Positions 1 through 6,720 of a stretch of 20,769 nt of DNA are shown in pieces. Location: the IMG/VR virus record IMGVR_UViG_3300021574_000046, positions 1-20,769 of that record; one strand, 5' to 3'. Both the position numbers and the translations under genes were made by a program. How positions within the stretch are numbered: position 1 is the first letter of the stretch; the number at the start of each line of letters is the position of its first letter. Source of the DNA: a virus. The notes under the pieces were generated by a model, which worked only from the letters and a program-made list of their open reading frames with translations, had not been told where the DNA came from and ran no database searches.

Positions 1-245
1 TCTCCATCCCAGAAAGCGTCCATATGGCGTTCCATAGCGGCTTTGTATACCGAGATGGATATGGGGAACTCTCGCCAGTTGTAGGGGCCGTATTTACGTG
101 CTCCGTCAGCCAGAGCTTCTGCTAGGTAATGCTTAGCACTCGGTGGCACTAGGTGTAGTGGCACCTTTGTAACGCCGATAGCTGTTTTTGGGTTGTTGTC
201 TGGGTAGCCGTTAGCTACCGGTGCTTCCGAATCCGCCTGTGCCAC
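1..245 (-). CDS. dATP/dGTP diphosphohydrolase-like protein (DUF5664 type), 3' end outside window
   Basis: N-terminal 81 residues of a nucleotide diphosphohydrolase-like protein; the gene runs off the left edge. The recognisable core is GARKYGPYNWRE (about residues 48-59), followed by ERHMDAFWDGE at the window edge. This KYG-x-NWR then ERH-x4-WDGE pattern is typical of the phage family annotated as dATP/dGTP diphosphohydrolase N-terminal domain (DUF5664). The family is thought to hydrolyse purine dNTPs to dNMPs, and related enzymes occur in phages that alter their dATP/dGTP pools. The start is a GTG placed 6 bases after AAGGAG, inside the 3' end of the dUTPase gene (35-base overlap), so the two are translationally linked. 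Family assignment rests on motif memory and the catalytic C-terminal part is not visible, so the exact substrate is inference. Confidence 0.72.
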   Translation of the reverse strand, partial: MAQADSEAPVANGYPDNNPKTAIGVTKVPLHLVPPSAKHYLAEALADGARKYGPYNWREFPISISVYKAAMERHMDAFWDG

Positions 246-645
246 GGACTGTCTCCTTTACTGTTACATTCTCGAATCGATCGAAGTTGGTGATGACTAG
301 TTGAGCAATCCTGTCTCCAGCATTTATCGGATAAGGGCTGTCTCCGTCATTCTTAAGTGCTACCATTATTTCTCCCTTGTAATCTGCGTCTATGACGCCT
401 GTACCATTACGCAGAACGATGCCGTGGTTGATGCCTAGGCCCGATCTTGGGAAGATGAAGGCTACTTGGTGCGGTAGCAGGTCTAGTGTAATCCCTGTCG
501 GCACTATTGCATAGTCGCTTGGCTCGATAAACACTAGGTTTTCGGGCACACAGGCTACTAGGTCTAGGCCAGCAGAGTGCTCTGTGCTGTATTGTAGCGC
601 TTTAGCTTCGTCTCTGATTACGTTTACTGTTGCGTTTTTTCTCAT
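211..645 (-). CDS. dut: dUTPase (deoxyuridine 5'-triphosphate nucleotidohydrolase)
   Basis: Trimeric-type dUTPase, 144 aa, hydrolysing dUTP to dUMP plus pyrophosphate. This keeps uracil out of phage DNA and feeds dUMP to the ThyX encoded just upstream. All five family motifs are visible in order: AGLDL (about 25-29), PRSGLG (about 66-71), GVIDADYKGEI (about 83-93, with the catalytic Asp and Tyr), GDRIAQLVI (about 109-117) and the C-terminal glycine-rich RGTGGFGSTG that closes over the substrate. The ATG at 645 is chosen because it overlaps the thyX stop as ATGA and is preceded by AAGGAG inside thyX. A longer reading from 702 would lie wholly within thyX and is not needed. Length is normal for the family. 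Confidence 0.96.
   Translation of the reverse strand: MRKNATVNVIRDEAKALQYSTEHSAGLDLVACVPENLVFIEPSDYAIVPTGITLDLLPHQVAFIFPRSGLGINHGIVLRNGTGVIDADYKGEIMVALKNDGDSPYPINAGDRIAQLVITNFDRFENVTVKETVRGTGGFGSTGS
253..258 (-). promoter_or_regulatory. Ribosome binding site fixing a GTG start
   Basis: AAGGAG lies six bases upstream of the GTG at 245 and within the dUTPase coding sequence. It supports GTG as the start of the diphosphohydrolase-like gene, since the only other evidence for that start is the beginning of family similarity. Confidence 0.75.
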
Positions 646-1301
646 AGTACTCCTTGTACTCCTGCTAGTTCTGGGAAATGCTTGAGCAGTTCTATTTTGC
701 ACATTTCAGCAATTTCACGGTGTTCTTTTTGGGTACCTGCTTCTGTGCGTAGTTGGATGTAGTGAATCCAGGAACGGATGCTGCCAGCCATGTACATGGT
801 GGATTTGGTTAGACCCTCCGGTAGGAACACTCGAGCTTGTTCTTTGGCGATACCGCGTGCAATGGCCTCGTCGTAGAACGCGATAGCCGTGTCTTGCATG
901 TCGTCTTGGGCGTTGTTGAACCAGGCGATGTTATCGTCGCTAGCGCCTTCTAGCGATGCTTGACGATTGGTCGGGTGCTGTAGACGACATTGACGGTTGA
1001 TATAGTCAGCGGCTACAACCTCAGCATAGCGCTGAGAGAATTCTTGAAAGGCGAAGCTGCGGTGACGCAGGATCTGACGTGCGATGTCCCTAGTAGTGAC
1101 AATCTCTAGAGTCATGTGAGCCATCTCAAATGGCGACCAGTGGGCGTTCTGAGCCAGATAAGCTAGGAGCCGCGGAGCGGTCTCTGTGTTGGCCTGATTG
1201 GCTGGATTAGAGACTCTGGCAGCGTAAGCGACCAAGTCACCGGGAGTTGCGATATCGTCAATGACGGGTTTGCTGACTGCTATTGTTTTAACTGATTGCA
1301 T
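642..1301 (-). CDS. thyX: Flavin-dependent thymidylate synthase ThyX
   Basis: ThyX, 219 aa, makes dTMP from dUMP using FAD, NADPH and methylene-tetrahydrofolate. The diagnostic ThyX motif RHR-x7-S is present as RHRSFAFQEFSQRY (residues 79-92). The C-terminal region holds SWIHYIQLR followed by an E-x-Q-x-E-H-R segment typical of the family's substrate-binding end. The gene starts at an ATG preceded by AAGGAAA. Its stop overlaps the dUTPase ATG (ATGA), forming a dTMP supply unit: RNR and dUTPase provide dUMP, ThyX methylates it. A GC hairpin lies directly upstream (1319-1342). Confidence 0.96.
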   Translation of the reverse strand: MQSVKTIAVSKPVIDDIATPGDLVAYAARVSNPANQANTETAPRLLAYLAQNAHWSPFEMAHMTLEIVTTRDIARQILRHRSFAFQEFSQRYAEVVAADYINRQCRLQHPTNRQASLEGASDDNIAWFNNAQDDMQDTAIAFYDEAIARGIAKEQARVFLPEGLTKSTMYMAGSIRSWIHYIQLRTEAGTQKEHREIAEMCKIELLKHFPELAGVQGVL

Positions 1302-1318
1302 TTGATTTCCTTAAGTAG

Positions 1319-1348
1319 GCCCCGCCCATTGCTGAGCGGGGCTTTTTT
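1319..1348 (+). terminator. Hairpin plus T-tract, intrinsic terminator in plus orientation
   Basis: GCCCCGC (1319-1325) pairs perfectly with GCGGGGC (1336-1342) across a 10-base loop and is followed by six T on the plus strand (1343-1348). On the minus strand, which carries every gene here, the A-tract precedes the stem and no T-tract follows it. By classical rules it therefore terminates plus-strand (antisense) transcription, though it could also act as an mRNA-stability or processing hairpin between the exonuclease gene and thyX. Confidence 0.7.
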
Positions 1349-1350
1349 AC

Positions 1351-2211
1351 TTAGCGCGAGGTTAGTTTGGTCCTTGCCCAGATGCTGTATCTGGTGGTTA
1401 GACCTTTTGTGGTGGTTGTCGAGCGTTTTAGAACTTTCATGCCTTTACGTTTGAGATCGAACAGCATGGCACGGACGTTCGGGACGTCAAAGCGCGATGC
1501 GATTTCTTTCGAAGTCAGGGCTTTTTGGGTGAGGGCAGCTGCCACGCGGGCGGTTTTGGTTGCTTTCTTTTTCATGTTACTTGGTTCCTTTATAGTCTGC
1601 AGCTTGGAACTGCCGCAGTTAGGACATACGTGCGAGCCGCTGTGGTGGCTTTGGTTAGGATGATTTGGTATCCAGGGGAGGATTTTGTCATAGACTCTTT
1701 CCAGAAGAACTGTGTCGTGGATGTTGTAGGTCTTCATTTCGTGTTGAGCTGACGGATCACCGTCCATTACATCGATCCACATCTGGAATCCAGCATGTGT
1801 GATCTTTTGACCCAGTCCTAATTGTTGAGCTACGTGGTCTAGCTTGTTGCTAGCAAAACGAAACTTACGCTTAACTACTGGGTAAAGGTCAACACTTTTG
1901 TACGGAGCTGGCGGTTTGAATCCGTTGAGCAGAAACTCTTTGTTGAGTGTCGGCAGATCGAATCTGTTACCGTTGTATGTGATGATGATGTCTGCGTCTT
2001 CCATGACGCGGTGCAGCTCTTCCAACATTCCCATTTCACCATCTTCCCACTCTCCTGCGAAGTGAGTATGCTTTTCTCCGAGCCATTTGTATGAGGCGCA
2101 GAGAACTCTTCCTGTTTCTTGGATTTGGGCTAGGTTAATTGTCTGTTTGAATAGGCCCCATACATAAGCGCTGTGTGGGGATGTTTCAATATCCAGTAGT
2201 AGGATTTTCAT
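1351..2211 (-). CDS. RNase H-fold 3'-5' exonuclease fused to a C-terminal HTH domain
   Basis: 286-aa protein. Residues 1-180 form a DnaQ/PolB-like (YprB-type) exonuclease domain: LLLDIETSP (D7, E9), IIITYNGNRFDLPTLN (about 75-90, with N80 and D85) and TYNIHDTVLLERVY (about 161-174, D166) match ExoI, ExoII and ExoIII. A zinc-ribbon half, CPNCGSSKLQ (196-205), follows, but the expected second Cys pair is absent. Residues 213-286 form a basic winged-helix/HTH-like segment with LTSKEIASRFDVPNVRAMLF. The start at 2211 gives the domain its natural N terminus; an upstream in-frame ATG (2271) lies inside the preceding small gene. Likely a DNA repair or processing nuclease. The join of a half zinc ribbon to an HTH that has its own ribosome binding site suggests a fusion event. 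Confidence 0.85.
   Translation of the reverse strand: MKILLLDIETSPHSAYVWGLFKQTINLAQIQETGRVLCASYKWLGEKHTHFAGEWEDGEMGMLEELHRVMEDADIIITYNGNRFDLPTLNKEFLLNGFKPPAPYKSVDLYPVVKRKFRFASNKLDHVAQQLGLGQKITHAGFQMWIDVMDGDPSAQHEMKTYNIHDTVLLERVYDKILPWIPNHPNQSHHSGSHVCPNCGSSKLQTIKEPSNMKKKATKTARVAAALTQKALTSKEIASRFDVPNVRAMLFDLKRKGMKVLKRSTTTTKGLTTRYSIWARTKLTSR
1585..1591 (-). promoter_or_regulatory. Internal ribosome binding site for an HTH-only product
   Basis: AAAGGAA lies nine bases upstream of an in-frame ATG at 1575 within the exonuclease gene. Translation from it would give a 74-aa basic HTH protein (1351-1575), which is the C-terminal domain alone. The placement exactly at the domain boundary suggests either a relic of a formerly separate gene or a functional internal start. 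Confidence 0.5.
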
Positions 2212-2212
2212 T

Positions 2213-2359
2213 TTAGTTTTCTTCTGGGTCTTTCCAAACGTTGTGAACGTCAGGGCAGTAGGACTCTTCAAGAGTTGCCATGACTGTCACTAGTTCAGCG
2301 GTTGAGTCAGTTTCGAAGTCTTTAGCGGCTTCGTACGCGATTTCCATTGTCGACGGCAT
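2213..2359 (-). CDS. Small acidic hypothetical protein (48 aa)
   Basis: Starts MPSTMEIAYEAAKDF and ends WKDPEEN. It has an ideal ribosome binding site, AAGGAGG five bases before the ATG, and fills the gap between the 87-aa gene and the exonuclease gene, stopping one base before the exonuclease ATG. It is acidic, predicted largely helical, with one Cys and no membrane segment. No family is recognised. The strong initiation signal and exact fit between neighbours support a real gene. Confidence 0.7.
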   Translation of the reverse strand: MPSTMEIAYEAAKDFETDSTAELVTVMATLEESYCPDVHNVWKDPEEN

Positions 2360-2369
2360 CCTTGCCTCC

Positions 2370-2633
2370 TTAGTTGACTAGTTTTAGGTTGGGTTTTGCT
2401 TTAACTGGAGCTACTTCGTCCATGTTACTCATCAGGTGATGAGCTAGCTCTTCGATTAGCAGAAAGCTCTGCGGCACTTCGATGTACTCTTCCGGGTCTC
2501 CGTCGAAGAAGTCAGCTGGGACTTTATCTACTCGGACGGTAAGTTCGTCACTTCCTCCAATCGACGAGATTGTGATAGAGGCTGTGTACTCTTTGCCCTC
2601 GATGAGAGGGACTGCTTTTGTGTCTTTTGACAT
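2370..2633 (-). CDS. Hypothetical protein (87 aa), possible -1 frameshift extension of endonuclease I
   Basis: Acidic 87-aa protein with a beta-rich first half (GKEYTASITISSIGG, then DELTVRVDKV) and a helical second half. No family is recognised. Its ATG lies inside the last 106 bases of the endonuclease I reading frame. The ribosome binding signal is poor: an AGGA sits about 12 bases upstream in an A-rich tract. The frame is open upstream of the ATG as far as the AAAAAAG heptamer at 2648-2654, so it could also be made as the C-terminal part of a frameshifted endonuclease I fusion. A 5-bp hairpin at 2596-2610 lies within the gene. Confidence 0.7.
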   Translation of the reverse strand: MSKDTKAVPLIEGKEYTASITISSIGGSDELTVRVDKVPADFFDGDPEEYIEVPQSFLLIEELAHHLMSNMDEVAPVKAKPNLKLVN

Positions 2634-3082
2634 TCTTTTTTCTTTTCCTTTTTTATTGGTTTGTTTTTGCGTTTTGGATTAGGTACCGTCCACTCTTGGG
2701 GAATTGTCCCCGCGGTGGTAATGTGGTAATCTATCCCGCGTTTCTCACACCAGTCGCTATATCGTGTCTTGCTGCTCTTATTGATACGATTATCGCTCAT
2801 GAACAGCATTCTGATGTCTAGATCAGGGTTTTGTTCGATTACGTAAGCCATTTTTTGTCGTGACTTAGCGTCGAAGTTACCCTTTACCTCTATGAACACG
2901 CCGTTGTCAAGCATGAAGTCTGGGACGTACCTATGCTTGGTTTCCGGAACTGTGTATCTGATGGTCTCTTCTTCGTACTTGTAATGTACTTGATGCTCAT
3001 CTAGGTAAGCGGCTACTTTTTTCTCGAAGCCGCTGCGTAGTGTGTAGCTCTTATGTACTTTCTTCCATCGAGACCGGGCCAT
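2528..3082 (-). CDS. T7 endonuclease I-type Holliday junction resolvase
   Basis: 184-aa reading frame whose first 145 residues match phage T7 endonuclease I (149 aa), which cleaves four-way and branched DNA and helps degrade host DNA. The catalytic residues fall at the same numbers as in T7: E20 in RSGFEKKV, D55 in YVPDFML, and E65 and K67 in VFIEVKG (a PD-(D/E)xK nuclease). LDIRMLFMSDNRI and CEKRGIDYHI also match the T7 layout. After residue 145 a basic tail of about 39 residues continues within the region also coding for the 87-aa gene. At residues 144-145 the codons AAA AAG form an in-frame A_AAA_AAG slippery heptamer. The start overlaps the FEN nuclease gene by 32 bases. Whether the natural protein ends in the zero frame or in the -1 frame is open. 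Confidence 0.93.
   Translation of the reverse strand: MARSRWKKVHKSYTLRSGFEKKVAAYLDEHQVHYKYEEETIRYTVPETKHRYVPDFMLDNGVFIEVKGNFDAKSRQKMAYVIEQNPDLDIRMLFMSDNRINKSSKTRYSDWCEKRGIDYHITTAGTIPQEWTVPNPKRKNKPIKKEKKKECQKTQKQSLSSRAKSTQPLSQSRRLEEVTNLPSE
2648..2654 (-). other. A_AAA_AAG slippery heptamer (candidate -1 frameshift site)
   Basis: Minus-strand AAAAAAG in the register ATA AAA AAG of the endonuclease I frame. This is the sequence used for programmed -1 frameshifting in E. coli dnaX. A -1 slip would add five residues (GKEKR) and then read straight into the ATG of the 87-aa gene, giving a 237-aa fusion. A second A-run (AAG AAA AAA) follows within 15 bases. The nearest downstream stem, CCCTC/GAGGG at 2596-2610, is about 37 bases away, farther than is usual for a stimulator. 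Confidence 0.45.
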
Positions 3083-3854
3083 TCATCAATTCTTTGAAGT
3101 TTTGGATGTACGGGCAGTCTTCTTGGTCAATGCGACGGATCCAGAGGAGTTTAGCGACTTCTTCTGCCGCGGCTTCCCAGCTTTCGCCGTATTGCTTTTT
3201 GTAGTAGCTGTTGATTGTTTCGATAGCCTTGGCTTCTTCACAGCCTTTTGGGATGAGCTTGTCCGCGGTTTTAGGACCAATACCTCGGATGCCGGGGATA
3301 TTGTCTGTACTATCGCCAGTAAGCATCTGTCGAAGAAACGTAAGATTCGCTTCAGCAAGTTTAACATCGTAAAACTCTCCTTTAACGAAATTGAAGTGAT
3401 ATCCAGGAATCATGTTAAGATCCTTGTCAATGGAGCAGATTACCGTGGACTTGTCGTTGTGGCTGAATTGTAGTTGTCCGACAGCATCGTCAGCCTCGAC
3501 GCCATCTATGATGGAAGCTCCCCATATCTCGACCATGTATTCACGCAGTTCTTCGTAGTACTTGGGCTTTTTTGCATCCTTGCGATTTCCTTTGTACTCT
3601 TTAATAGTGGCTACTTCCTTCCTGAAGTTATCTTTTCCAGAAAGGAAGAGCCAATACTGCGTAGCTTCCCCAAAGGCTGTCTCAGTGATTGCTTTTATCT
3701 GGTTATCTACCAGATGCAGCGCCCAGCTGAGATAGTCTTGGGTTTCCCATGATTCGGGAGCCTCCCGTTTGGCCTGAGCATCTGCAGCGAATCCCAGTCG
3801 GTAGACTAGGATATCGCCGTCGATGATAGGCTTCAGAGCGGGTTTTATTTTCAT
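3051..3854 (-). CDS. 5'-3' exonuclease / flap endonuclease (FEN, PIN-like fold)
   Basis: 267 aa, similar to the 5'-nuclease domain of DNA polymerase I and to T7 gp6/T5 D15. It removes RNA primers and 5' flaps and can degrade DNA 5' to 3'. Visible motifs: IIDGDILVYR (first metal-binding Asp), EYKGNRKDAKKP (basic arch), DGVEADDAVGQL (Asp cluster), VICSIDKDLNMIPG (Asp pair), and LTGDSTDNIPGIRGIGPKTA, the GDxxDNIPG plus helix-3-turn-helix DNA-binding signature. The separate gene complements the polymerase here, which has a 3'-5' exonuclease but no 5'-nuclease domain. It overlaps the start of endonuclease I. Confidence 0.95.
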   Translation of the reverse strand: MKIKPALKPIIDGDILVYRLGFAADAQAKREAPESWETQDYLSWALHLVDNQIKAITETAFGEATQYWLFLSGKDNFRKEVATIKEYKGNRKDAKKPKYYEELREYMVEIWGASIIDGVEADDAVGQLQFSHNDKSTVICSIDKDLNMIPGYHFNFVKGEFYDVKLAEANLTFLRQMLTGDSTDNIPGIRGIGPKTADKLIPKGCEEAKAIETINSYYKKQYGESWEAAAEEVAKLLWIRRIDQEDCPYIQNFKELMNGPVSMEEST

Positions 3855-3857
3855 GTG

Positions 3858-4031
3858 TTACTCTGGTTGTGTGTCATCGTACTCGTCATATTCAAACACA
3901 TGGCGGGTCCAGTTGGTCCTCTCTCGGGTATACGGTTGATGTACCGGGTGTTCCCTTTCGTGAGGTTTTACTGTTTCCTTGGTGCGTCTGTCGTGAGTTT
4001 TCCGATCTCTGTACTCTTTGGTAGGTTCCAT
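3858..4031 (-). CDS. Small highly charged hypothetical protein (57 aa)
   Basis: Starts MEPTKEYRDRKTHDRR, rich in Arg, Lys, Glu, His and Thr, with an acidic end (YDEYDDTQPE). It begins one base after the RNR stop codon and ends three bases before the FEN start, so it fills the gap exactly. No Shine-Dalgarno sequence is visible upstream, so it would depend on coupling to RNR translation. No domain is recognised and it is probably disordered. An upstream in-frame ATG at 4079 overlaps RNR and is less likely. Confidence 0.5.
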   Translation of the reverse strand: MEPTKEYRDRKTHDRRTKETVKPHEREHPVHQPYTRERTNWTRHVFEYDEYDDTQPE

Positions 4032-4032
4032 A

Positions 4033-5952
4033 TTATTTGATGGGACATGCCCCAGTAGCACATTCTTCGTCAGCTTCAAAAGTAATATCTCCGTTAACAG
4101 AAGTGATTAGCGTTGAATTGGCGACCATTTCGTTGTATAGCTCTTTGTTGATTTCTTCGTACGGAGCTTGGTCGAATCCATGACCACTGTGACGTAGGAA
4201 CGACAACGATTTGAAGTTTGTGTTGTAGTTCGCAGTCAAGTACTCTCTAATAGCCGGTAGTTCTTCGTCTCGGTAGTACACTGTGCAGCTGACTGCGTTG
4301 TCGCTCCAGACAGTCTGTAGCCACTTCACGTATTCTAGTTGGTCTAGAGCTGTTGTGTCGTTAGCTAGGACTGCGTTATCTGGATAGCGGAACGGGAATT
4401 CAACTACCATAGTACCACGCTCATCAGTACCGTCGAAGTTTCGTACGTACTCTACCTTGTACCCGTGATTGCGGCACACTTCCACTAGCGGTGAGTTGCT
4501 AGCAATACGAATGCGGCGAATCATGTAACGTGCGTAGCCAGGGTGGATGCCCGGAGTTACGCCTGGTAGTAGGCTTAGGGTTCCAGAAGGCTTACACGTA
4601 GTTAGTTTGATGCTGGTGGGCCAGCCTTTGACTTCTGAGTAGATTCTGTCATACTTGCGTAGATGCTCGTATGTTTCCTCTAGCCAGCTGCGTTGTTCTT
4701 CTGTAGCCTGGAGTACGCCTGTCACACCGATGCCCATGCGCATGTTTTTATGCACAATAGCCTCGGTTTCTGGGTGGTGAGACGGTAGTCGTAGGCTATG
4801 CTTGTTGATGCGGTATAGCAGCGTCGCAATGTCTTTGAGTTCTTCTTTGGACTCGATATTGCATAGATAGATCTCTGCTAGGCAGCAAGTTTCATAGTCT
4901 TCGAGCGATTGCTCAGCACAAGGATTGAAGCCATTGACTTTGGGGTCTTTGTACTTGGTCTCGCCTGTGCGTCCGAAGGCTCTGGCGGTTTTGAGGTTAA
5001 TTAGGCCGTACGGTTCGCCGTTGTTTTTGTAGCCTTCCCAGAACTCTTCCGGCAGCGTACTGAAGTCATTACATACAACTGAGTTGTTAGACATTGCGCG
5101 CCAGTTAGGCACGTTGCCCAGGTCCCAGCGTTTAGCACGCAGGTACTGGATGTCGTCACTGTCACCTAGTGCAATGATTGCCGAGCGTCTTACGTTGCCA
5201 GCAACCACAATGGAACCGACGATATTGATTATGTCGAGGCAGTCGATTGGGCGGAGTTGCTTTCCTCGCCTTCCCTCAATGATTCCTCCAATATTTCGAA
5301 TTCCCTGGACAAGATCTTCAGGACCACTTGCGACTCCGCCAAAGCCATTAATAGGAGCTCCTTTGCTTCGGATGAGTTGTGTACTGAAACTGAATGTAGC
5401 TTGACTGCTGTCTTCAAAAGCAGATCGCAACGTGTGTTCAAGTAGTTTGACCCACCCCTCCCGCGTATCGGGAACAATGAAGTCTGCACTTGCGTTATCG
5501 AGTCTTGAAGGCGTAGCAAAAGCCTCTCGTACTGGTGGTAGTTTATAGACATATTCTCGTTGTATGTTGATGCCTACGCCTGAACCTAGCATGAGCATGT
5601 CGAACGCCCATGTGAACGGCCTGATAGGCTTGTCGATTGTGGTAAAGGCACAGTTTTGAAGAGAGGCTAGACCGTGTTTGTCTACTGTGGTAGTACCTAA
5701 CTGCCAGAGGAACCGGCCAGCGACCGATCCCTTGAGGCTGTTAAAGTAATGATAGAGTCTTTCTTCTTCTTCTGGAGTGAATCCGCAGCTGAGTTGTTCT
5801 TGTGCTGCTTTGATTACTCTTGTTATTGTGTCATTCCATTCTTCTGTAGGACTGTCAGGATTGTCTGCGATTAGACGTCGTGCATAGGTACGTTTGTAGG
5901 TCAGATAGCCGACCGAGCTCCACGGTGTTACTCGTTGCGGAGCTATTACCAT
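4033..5952 (-). CDS. Class II (adenosylcobalamin-dependent) ribonucleoside-triphosphate reductase
   Basis: 639-aa monomeric reductase of the Lactobacillus leichmannii RTPR type, reducing ribonucleotides to deoxyribonucleotides with B12 as radical source. GRFLWQLGT (about 79-87) is characteristic of the group. The first redox Cys lies in LQNCAF (C101). The radical Cys and Glu are in NPCAEQSL (C345, E347), followed by the partner Cys in DYETCCLAE (C356 or C357). KPSGTLSLLPGVTPG is the conserved loop near the active site. The C terminus CATGACPIK (C631, C636) is the redox shuttle pair, as in RTPR. No NrdB or NrdD is needed, so the phage can make dNTPs with or without oxygen if cobalamin is available. 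GAGGATAACAG precedes the ATG. The start overlaps the SSB-like gene by 7 bases. Confidence 0.95.
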   Translation of the reverse strand: MVIAPQRVTPWSSVGYLTYKRTYARRLIADNPDSPTEEWNDTITRVIKAAQEQLSCGFTPEEEERLYHYFNSLKGSVAGRFLWQLGTTTVDKHGLASLQNCAFTTIDKPIRPFTWAFDMLMLGSGVGINIQREYVYKLPPVREAFATPSRLDNASADFIVPDTREGWVKLLEHTLRSAFEDSSQATFSFSTQLIRSKGAPINGFGGVASGPEDLVQGIRNIGGIIEGRRGKQLRPIDCLDIINIVGSIVVAGNVRRSAIIALGDSDDIQYLRAKRWDLGNVPNWRAMSNNSVVCNDFSTLPEEFWEGYKNNGEPYGLINLKTARAFGRTGETKYKDPKVNGFNPCAEQSLEDYETCCLAEIYLCNIESKEELKDIATLLYRINKHSLRLPSHHPETEAIVHKNMRMGIGVTGVLQATEEQRSWLEETYEHLRKYDRIYSEVKGWPTSIKLTTCKPSGTLSLLPGVTPGIHPGYARYMIRRIRIASNSPLVEVCRNHGYKVEYVRNFDGTDERGTMVVEFPFRYPDNAVLANDTTALDQLEYVKWLQTVWSDNAVSCTVYYRDEELPAIREYLTANYNTNFKSLSFLRHSGHGFDQAPYEEINKELYNEMVANSTLITSVNGDITFEADEECATGACPIK

Positions 5953-6485
5953 CTGTTATCCTCTTCGTCGTCAGCGTCACTGTCTGCGTCACTGGTTGCT
6001 GGTTCGTCTTTCTCGACGACTGGGAACTCAGAGCCAGTGGACTCGAAGTAGAACTTGGAACGGTAGTGGTTGAGCATGGCCTCGAGCGTCTTGAGACGGT
6101 CAGCAGGTTTAGCCGTTTTGGAAACAGGAAGTGCGTCCGCAGATTGCAGAACTTGCATGAAAGCTACAGCGGAGTTAAGGGCTGATTGCTTTGCAATTAC
6201 AGTCTGTTTGGGATCTTCGTAGTTACCGCGTGCGGGCGCGCCAGCTGCAGGTGGAGCAGATGGAGCAGTAGCACCGCCAGCGATTACTTGCAGACTTTTT
6301 GTATCCATGTTTGCGTATTGGCCGTTGTAAGTCACGTTGAATGTGACGTTATCACCGACTTTGCACTTGGGCGGGTATTTACCGATACCGTAGCTTGTGC
6401 CGTTGACACGGGCACTGTACATTTGACCGAACTTGGTCTCTCGGGCGTCGATACTCTGGACGATGCCAGATACAGTATTACTCAA
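5946..6485 (-). CDS. Single-stranded DNA-binding protein-like (OB fold, acidic tail), TTG start
   Basis: 179 aa. Residues 1-70 look like a compact OB fold (VSGIVQSIDARETKFGQMYS, then YGIGKYPPKCKVGDNVTFNV). A flexible Ala/Pro/Gly linker follows, then a helical region, and an acidic tail ending DADDEEDNRW. An acidic C terminus capped by an aromatic residue is a hallmark of phage SSBs such as T7 gp2.5, where it contacts polymerase and helicase. The location between polymerase and RNR fits. The start is taken as TTG at 6485 because AAGGAG lies seven bases upstream; an ATG at 6512 would place the ribosome binding site inside the gene. Family assignment is from architecture rather than a specific named family. 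Confidence 0.72.
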   Translation of the reverse strand: MSNTVSGIVQSIDARETKFGQMYSARVNGTSYGIGKYPPKCKVGDNVTFNVTYNGQYANMDTKSLQVIAGGATAPSAPPAAGAPARGNYEDPKQTVIAKQSALNSAVAFMQVLQSADALPVSKTAKPADRLKTLEAMLNHYRSKFYFESTGSEFPVVEKDEPATSDADSDADDEEDNRW

Positions 6486-6720
6486 TGTGTTTCTCCTTGG
6501 TGGTACTAGCATTGTAAATGGCTGCTAGATTGGCCTTTGCCTGGTGCAATGTTTGTTTAACGGTCCCAACGCTAACTTCCATTGCTTCGGCAATTTCTCT
6601 GTATGTCTTGTCGTCTAACTTCATCTCTAGGGCTAGCTGTTGTCTTTCTGGTAGCTGGGCTTGTAGGTACTCTAGTAGTGCTACCTCTAGCTCTCTTGTG
6701 TACTCTTCGTCTGGCTGCAT
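6478..6720 (-). CDS. Sigma-70 region 4-like helix-turn-helix protein (80 aa)
   Basis: LPERQQLALEMKLDDKTYRE then IAEAMEVSVGTVKQTLHQAK is a clear sigma region 4 (ECF/LuxR-like) HTH; TVKQTLHQAKANL matches the usual TVKSRLHRARxxL recognition helix. There is no region 2, so it is not a complete sigma factor and may be a transcription regulator or RNA-polymerase-binding adaptor. The ATG at 6720 has only a weak ribosome binding site (GAAG). The same frame stays open for 29 sense codons upstream, back to the TAA that ends the 102-aa gene, and that stretch reads like protein (TSQAELAAITDDELVD). A non-AUG start or readthrough could give a longer product. It overlaps the SSB-like start by 8 bases. Confidence 0.78.
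   Translation of the reverse strand: MQPDEEYTRELEVALLEYLQAQLPERQQLALEMKLDDKTYREIAEAMEVSVGTVKQTLHQAKANLAAIYNASTTKEKHIE
6493..6498 (-). promoter_or_regulatory. Ribosome binding site fixing a TTG start
   Basis: AAGGAG seven bases before the TTG at 6485, inside the 3' end of the sigma-like gene. It selects TTG over the upstream ATG at 6512 as the start of the SSB-like protein. Confidence 0.72.

Noticed and set aside
646-702. N-terminal extension of dUTPase
   Set aside because: The extra 19 residues lie inside thyX; the ATG at 645 has AAGGAG and gives normal family length.
1367-1752. Plus-strand frames opposite the exonuclease-HTH gene
   Set aside because: Hydrophobic translations arise from antisense of a basic coding region; no initiation signals.
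5229-5552. 107-codon minus-strand frame that reads like a helical protein
   Set aside because: It lies wholly inside the RNR gene in another frame, whose conserved sequence explains the DNA.
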